Shown here: piece by piece, positions 60,611 to 64,000 of the stretch
Layout: each line of letters starts with the position of its first letter
Numbering within the stretch: the stretch's first letter is position 1
Origin: Candidatus Methanomassiliicoccus intestinalis Issoire-Mx1
GTDB lineage: Archaea > Thermoplasmatota > Thermoplasmata > Methanomassiliicoccales > Methanomassiliicoccaceae
Assembly: GCF_000404225.1 (NCBI RefSeq)
Contig: NC_021353.1
Coordinates: 1 to 64,000 of the forward strand
Length of the DNA: 64,000 nucleotides
Direction of reading: 5' to 3'
Translations under genes and position numbers: made by a program
Notes under the pieces: generated by a model
The model's input: the letters and a program-made list of their open reading frames with translations, nothing else
Databases searched by the model: none
Told to the model about the DNA's origin: nothing

Positions 60611-61828
60611 ATGGGAAACTCGTCTGCAGATTCTGTGAGCAAACTAAAACGTTTGGATGAAAAGTTAACAGCTCTCGATTATCAGCAGAAAGTTCTTTTT
60701 CTCATCCTTCTTGCTCTGGCGGTTTACGGGACATTCATCGTTGCCGATTTCTTTTTTGTTGGTGGTTGGATCAACTCTACATTTGGTCCCAACCCCGATC
60801 TTGACATCTACCGCGAAAGAGCGCAGGCGATCTTAGACGGTAAAATACTCTACAAGGATATCGATCTCGAGTCTCCTCCTCTGATAAACTATCTCTTTGT
60901 TCCACCGCAGGCTTTCGGCGGATCTGACTGGATGTATCAGATATGGTTTTCTGTCTTCCCCCTGCTCACTGGACTTTTCATGTATCTGACTATGAGAAAA
61001 TGGGATGAAAAGCATGCATTTTATGCAGCAATTCTCTCAGTACTCTGTCCTTATGCTGTAGTAGATGCAACCTTTGGAATCCAGGACGAGCCGATCGTGG
61101 CATTCTTTTATCTTATTCCCGTAATTGTTTTTCTTGCTGGCTATGCTAGAACCTCTGCCGTGGTAGGAACAGTGGCCGCATGGGTTAAAATGCTGCAGGG
61201 GCTTATTTTCCCTAACCTGCTCATCAAAATGAAGAATAACAAAGAACGTTTGCTGGGAATTGTCATCGGCATACTCGTTTCCCTGCTTATCATAGGACCG
61301 TTCATGATCGCATCTGGAGAGGGAATTATTGATCTTTTTCACTATTATTTCCTTACGGAAGGAGATAACGCCAGCGGCGGCATGTCTCTTATTAACCTCT
61401 TAATCCGCGGAGGTGTCGACATTCCAAGCAGTGCAGGCATAATCATTACGGTAGCGGTTTTGTTACTCTCTTATTTCATTGCCTATCGATACAAGTTAGA
61501 CATCTGGCGCTCTGCTATGCTTACGACTGTTTTGTTCCTCTGCGTATATCCAATGATCCGTCTGGGTTACTTTATAATTCCTTTTACTTTCTTTTCCTTG
61601 TGGGCTGTAAAGGATAAGAATGTATTTTTTAAGCTGATTATCATGTATGTCCTGCTTTTCATCGGCCAGGGAATCGAGGCTGAAGGGATTCCATTTTTAG
61701 CTTCTATTGATGGCTGGTTAATCTCCTTTGCATTTGTTCTTGCTGGTCTTCTGGTAATGCTTGATATCACACGGACCTGTTTAAAAGCAAAATGTCTGTT
61801 GGATATACCAATCGATACGTCTAATTGA
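60611..61828 (+). CDS. GT-C membrane glycosyltransferase, GT87-like
   Basis: A 405-aa membrane protein with about ten helices. After the first helix comes NPDLDIYRERAQAILDGKILYKDIDLESPPLINYLF, the acidic loop and Y-x-D layout seen in polyprenol-phosphate-mannose-dependent mannosyltransferases (GT87/DUF2029). Further helices contain FGIQDEPIVAFFYLIPV and VAAWVKMLQGLIFPNLLIK. The ATG at 60611 is preferred, with ggtgg just upstream; TTG 60599 and GTG 60602 are alternatives. Would use a sugar charged by an enzyme such as the GT2 at 52024. Confidence 0.75.
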   Translation: MGNSSADSVSKLKRLDEKLTALDYQQKVLFLILLALAVYGTFIVADFFFVGGWINSTFGPNPDLDIYRERAQAILDGKILYKDIDLESPPLINYLFVPPQAFGGSDWMYQIWFSVFPLLTGLFMYLTMRKWDEKHAFYAAILSVLCPYAVVDATFGIQDEPIVAFFYLIPVIVFLAGYARTSAVVGTVAAWVKMLQGLIFPNLLIKMKNNKERLLGIVIGILVSLLIIGPFMIASGEGIIDLFHYYFLTEGDNASGGMSLINLLIRGGVDIPSSAGIIITVAVLLLSYFIAYRYKLDIWRSAMLTTVLFLCVYPMIRLGYFIIPFTFFSLWAVKDKNVFFKLIIMYVLLFIGQGIEAEGIPFLASIDGWLISFAFVLAGLLVMLDITRTCLKAKCLLDIPIDTSN

Positions 61829-61892
61829 AAATATACATTCAAATAGTCCTTTGGTTTTGATTGGGGCAGAATACACAACCTGAGGGCATTTA

Positions 61893-62507
61893 ATGCGTAC
61901 AGTTTACTATCTCTCAATCATCCTGCCGGTACTAGCATTAGCGGTATCGGGATGGAGAGGAGACTGGACCTGGTCATTACTTTCAGTAATTGCGCTTATT
62001 GTTATCCTGCTTCCTGCTGTTATAACCAAGGATTTCAATCAGACATATCATAAGAAAGTAGCAGTCCTGTTTCCTATTCCTTTCGTTGCATATCTTGTTT
62101 TATCCTTCATCGACTCTGCTGTCTCCATAGAGCATTTCGATGTATACTCCTATGCTGTCCAGACATTTGCCGCTATGGTCTGCGGAATGCTGCTGATGAT
62201 TTCGATAAATGCGGGCAGCAGCGAGATTAAGATCTCCAAACGCTGGATCCTGCTGTTTTCGATTGCCTTTGCCTGCATGTTTGCCATTGTCTGCATGTTC
62301 GTTATTTACGTGCAGATGTCCGCAGACGGCTGGCTTGTATCAAATGATGATTTTGCAAACGGAGTGGACAATACCGAATCAAACAGACATCTGATGCTGC
62401 CTGCTTTCCTGACTACATTTCTGTCGCTGATCTATGGATATATCCTCAGGTGTATTTTCAAACGGATTCCCAAGACAGAAATCTCTCTGTATTACGGGGT
62501 GGATTGA
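61893..62507 (+). CDS. Membrane protein of unknown function
   Basis: I do not recognise a family. 204 aa with five or six hydrophobic helices (ILPVLALAVSGW; LLSVIALIVILLPAVI; VAVLFPIPFVAYLVL; AAMVCGMLLMISI; WILLFSIAFACMFAIVCMFVIYV; LPAFLTTFLSLIYGYILR). The layout of the first three helices and DFNQTYHKK resembles that of the protein encoded next, which starts one base after this gene's stop, so the two are probably made together as partners. Confidence 0.65.
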   Translation: MRTVYYLSIILPVLALAVSGWRGDWTWSLLSVIALIVILLPAVITKDFNQTYHKKVAVLFPIPFVAYLVLSFIDSAVSIEHFDVYSYAVQTFAAMVCGMLLMISINAGSSEIKISKRWILLFSIAFACMFAIVCMFVIYVQMSADGWLVSNDDFANGVDNTESNRHLMLPAFLTTFLSLIYGYILRCIFKRIPKTEISLYYGVD

Positions 62508-62508
62508 A

Positions 62509-63153
62509 ATGGATAAAGGCAAACTGTCCGATGGAATCTGCATCCTTGCGAGCATAATTCTGATTATAATGTCGATAATCTCAATCAGTCAGGCTCAGCG
62601 TATGAGCTATGAAGTCAACACAGGCTTCTTCTGTGCCTTCTTCTGCTTAGTGCCGCTGATCCTCAGAAGGCTGAAGTGGGTTACGCTGCCCCTTCCCTTT
62701 GTGCTGCTGATTGAAGTCGCCATCTTCCTGCATGCTTACGGAGTGCTGCTGCTGAGATATGATTTCATTCCTTACTGGGATACTGTGACCCACACGATTT
62801 CCTCTGTTACTGTGGCTCTGTGTGTCTTCTACACCCTGATGGTAGTGAATGAATTCGATCCAGATACCCGGTTTACTTCGAAGAGCATTCCGCTGTTCAT
62901 CTTTCTGATCATGTTTACATTCAGTGCTTACTGGGAAGTGTTTGAACTGATCGTTGATGAAGTCTCAGGCACCAATATGCAGTACAGCCCCTGGGATACC
63001 ATCAGAGATCTGGTGTGCGATACAGCAGGAGCTCTGATTGTTTCCATCTATGCTATGTGGTACATGAAGCGCAACAGCGAAGACAGCTTTGTTGATACTC
63101 TGAAGCTTCATCCGTATGTTACAAAGCTGATCCTTCCATTTCATAAAGGTTAA
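62509..63153 (+). CDS. DUF2238-like (YjdF-type) membrane protein
   Basis: A 214-aa membrane protein with six or so helices. The region YDFIPYWDTVTHTISSVTVAL, then FSAYWEVFELIVDEVSGTNMQYSPWDTIRDLVCDTAGALIV, matches the DUF2238/YjdF plan (WD..xH, then WE.xE, then DT..D...D). The conserved His and acidic residues face the membrane and could form an active or metal site; function unknown. Start at ATG one base after the previous stop. Operon with the 204-aa membrane protein. Confidence 0.75.
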   Translation: MDKGKLSDGICILASIILIIMSIISISQAQRMSYEVNTGFFCAFFCLVPLILRRLKWVTLPLPFVLLIEVAIFLHAYGVLLLRYDFIPYWDTVTHTISSVTVALCVFYTLMVVNEFDPDTRFTSKSIPLFIFLIMFTFSAYWEVFELIVDEVSGTNMQYSPWDTIRDLVCDTAGALIVSIYAMWYMKRNSEDSFVDTLKLHPYVTKLILPFHKG

Positions 63154-63154
63154 A

Positions 63155-63191
63155 AAGCAGGCTTCAAACCCTGCTTCATTCTTATTTTTTT
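63155..63191 (+). terminator. Terminator of the membrane-protein operon
   Basis: AAGCAGG-N8-CCTGCTT hairpin (63155-63176), then cattcttatttttttg. Follows the stop codon directly. Confidence 0.75.
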
Positions 63192-64000
63192 GTGATTTTT
63201 TCAGCTGTGTTTCTTTTTACCCGTTTGTCTCTATTCCTCTGCCTCTGCTTTGCCCTGCAACGGCTGATTTTTTTTAGGTATCTCTGATTCTACGGGCTTG
63301 TATTCTTTTTTTACTTCTCCGTGATTATCTCCTTTTCTGCTGCTGATTTATTGTTTTCAAGAGTTCTGCTGTTAGTATTCTTATGTTCTAGAATAGTTAT
63401 GCCTAAGCAATTCTGTTCGTTATGAGCCCGGTATGTGTGTGCTTTTTTTTGCTGATTCGGCATTCTTTGTATGAATGCTGGTAGTGTTCATATCATTTAT
63501 TTTATTATAAACTGCTTGTATAATTTATTTTGTCTGACTATTGTTTTAATTTCTTATATTTATTCATAACTGCTGGCTGTTATTGAATTCTTATAAAATA
63601 TTTGTGTTATATTGAGTCTAAATTATCATAAATGATATTTGTTTCCTGTAATTATGCTGGTGAATTGTACTGATATTCTCCTTTTTTGTGTTCTATGTCC
63701 TCTTTATGTTCTAAGATATAATATCTATAACAGTAAAAGGAGAATTCCCGCTGAGCTGTTTTCAGAGCAAAAATCTGCAGAAAGCGTGCAGGCTTGGTAT
63801 ATTTTGATTAGATTTTCATCACAAGCTTAGTCATTACCTTTTTTAGATCCCGAGAAAAGTACCGTTTAGTCCCTGACTTTCTCTAAATCTCCTAAATGTA
63901 CGAAATTTAACATATTTTTTGAAATATGTTTATAAGTCTCGGTAATTTCTTACATGATGTTTTATACAATACAATATGTTTAGAATGATACTTTATTTTT
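63192..64000. other. Gene-poor AT-rich stretch at the window end
   Basis: No supportable gene in about 800 bases. The T-rich plus strand has several short frames without ribosome sites. A 63-codon frame at 63639-63830 has a plausible-looking second half (RIPAELFSEQKSAESVQAWYILIRF) but no start signal. A small inverted repeat CATATTT-TTTG-AAATATG (63911-63928) lies near the end, followed by a tttataag TATA-like element (63929-63936) that may serve a gene beyond the window. Confidence 0.4.

Noticed and set aside
63639..63830. 63-aa frame near the window end
   Set aside because: No ribosome site, odd composition in its first half and no recognisable domain.
1..64000. tRNA, rRNA, CRISPR arrays, insertion sequences
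   Set aside because: I looked for tRNA-like GTTCRANNC arms with CCA-end partners, rRNA segments, repeat arrays and transposase motifs and saw none convincing, apart from the decayed frame near 44041-44220.

Overview
The window reads as one contiguous stretch of a euryarchaeal chromosome starting at a replication origin. Archaeal hallmarks are an Orc1/Cdc6 initiator beside an origin with origin-recognition-box-like repeats, a complete A-type ATP synthase operon, the L1-P0-L12 ribosomal stalk operon, an archaeal-type PEP carboxylase and an ER/archaeal-type signal peptidase. Mixed in are bacterial-style tetrahydrofolate (THF) enzymes (formate-THF ligase, MetV/MetF with HdrA- and MvhD-like subunits, a methyl-THF methyltransferase, bifunctional PurH). 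This mix, the moderate-to-low GC and the glycosyltransferase locus fit a Thermoplasmata-related methanogen, most likely Methanomassiliicoccales. That placement is inference, since no mcr or methyltransferase marker gene lies in the window.

Layout: 1-580 is the origin, with an 18-bp inverted repeat pair enclosing an AT-rich tract, followed by orc1/cdc6, signal peptidase and dCMP deaminase. 3393-11841 is the A-ATPase operon (H-I-K-E-C-F-A-B-D) ending in an extra 46-codon membrane-protein gene. 11931-15318 holds an Mrr-like nuclease with a zinc-finger tail and the rplA-rplJ-rplL operon with a foldable leader. 15420-22499 holds two of three DUF4143-type ATPases, around an iron-uptake operon feoA-feoA-feoB-Cys-rich peptide with three DtxR/IdeR-like boxes, and an FtsJ methyltransferase coupled to an FAH-family enzyme. 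22598-25330 is an Lhr-type helicase.

25400-33898, all on the minus strand, is an accessory region of mostly unrecognised genes: a ComEC-like metallo-beta-lactamase protein, a 179-aa protein and a 1124-aa giant protein with a coiled coil and hydrophobic helices, then a zinc-ribbon membrane protein, an HD phosphohydrolase and a 124-aa orphan. 34154-41498 is one-carbon metabolism: Fhs, then a tightly overlapping operon of two HdrA/Qmo-like flavoproteins, MvhD, MetV and MetF, convergent with a methyl-THF:corrinoid methyltransferase. Together these could activate formate to formyl-THF and reduce methylene-THF to methyl-THF with electrons passed through an HdrA/MvhD module. Cyclohydrolase/dehydrogenase steps are not in the window.

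41718-50332 carries a PH/GRAM-like protein, the third DUF4143 ATPase divergent from a SAP-DUF6434 protein across two perfect palindromes, an acetate-type transporter, purH, ppcA, a glycosyltransferase and a sugar nucleotidyltransferase. 50487-63153 is mainly an envelope/glycosylation region (secreted protein with a frameshift, GT2, two GT4, a 1133-aa membrane GT-C-like protein, a GT87-like protein, two further membrane proteins) interrupted by ilvE and rubrerythrin. The last 850 bases show no supportable gene.

The best candidates for something not well described are the MBL/179-aa/1124-aa gene set, the HdrA/MvhD/MetVF complex in this lineage, the 46-aa protein at the end of the ATPase operon, and the private repeat motifs in front of each DUF4143 ATPase gene.
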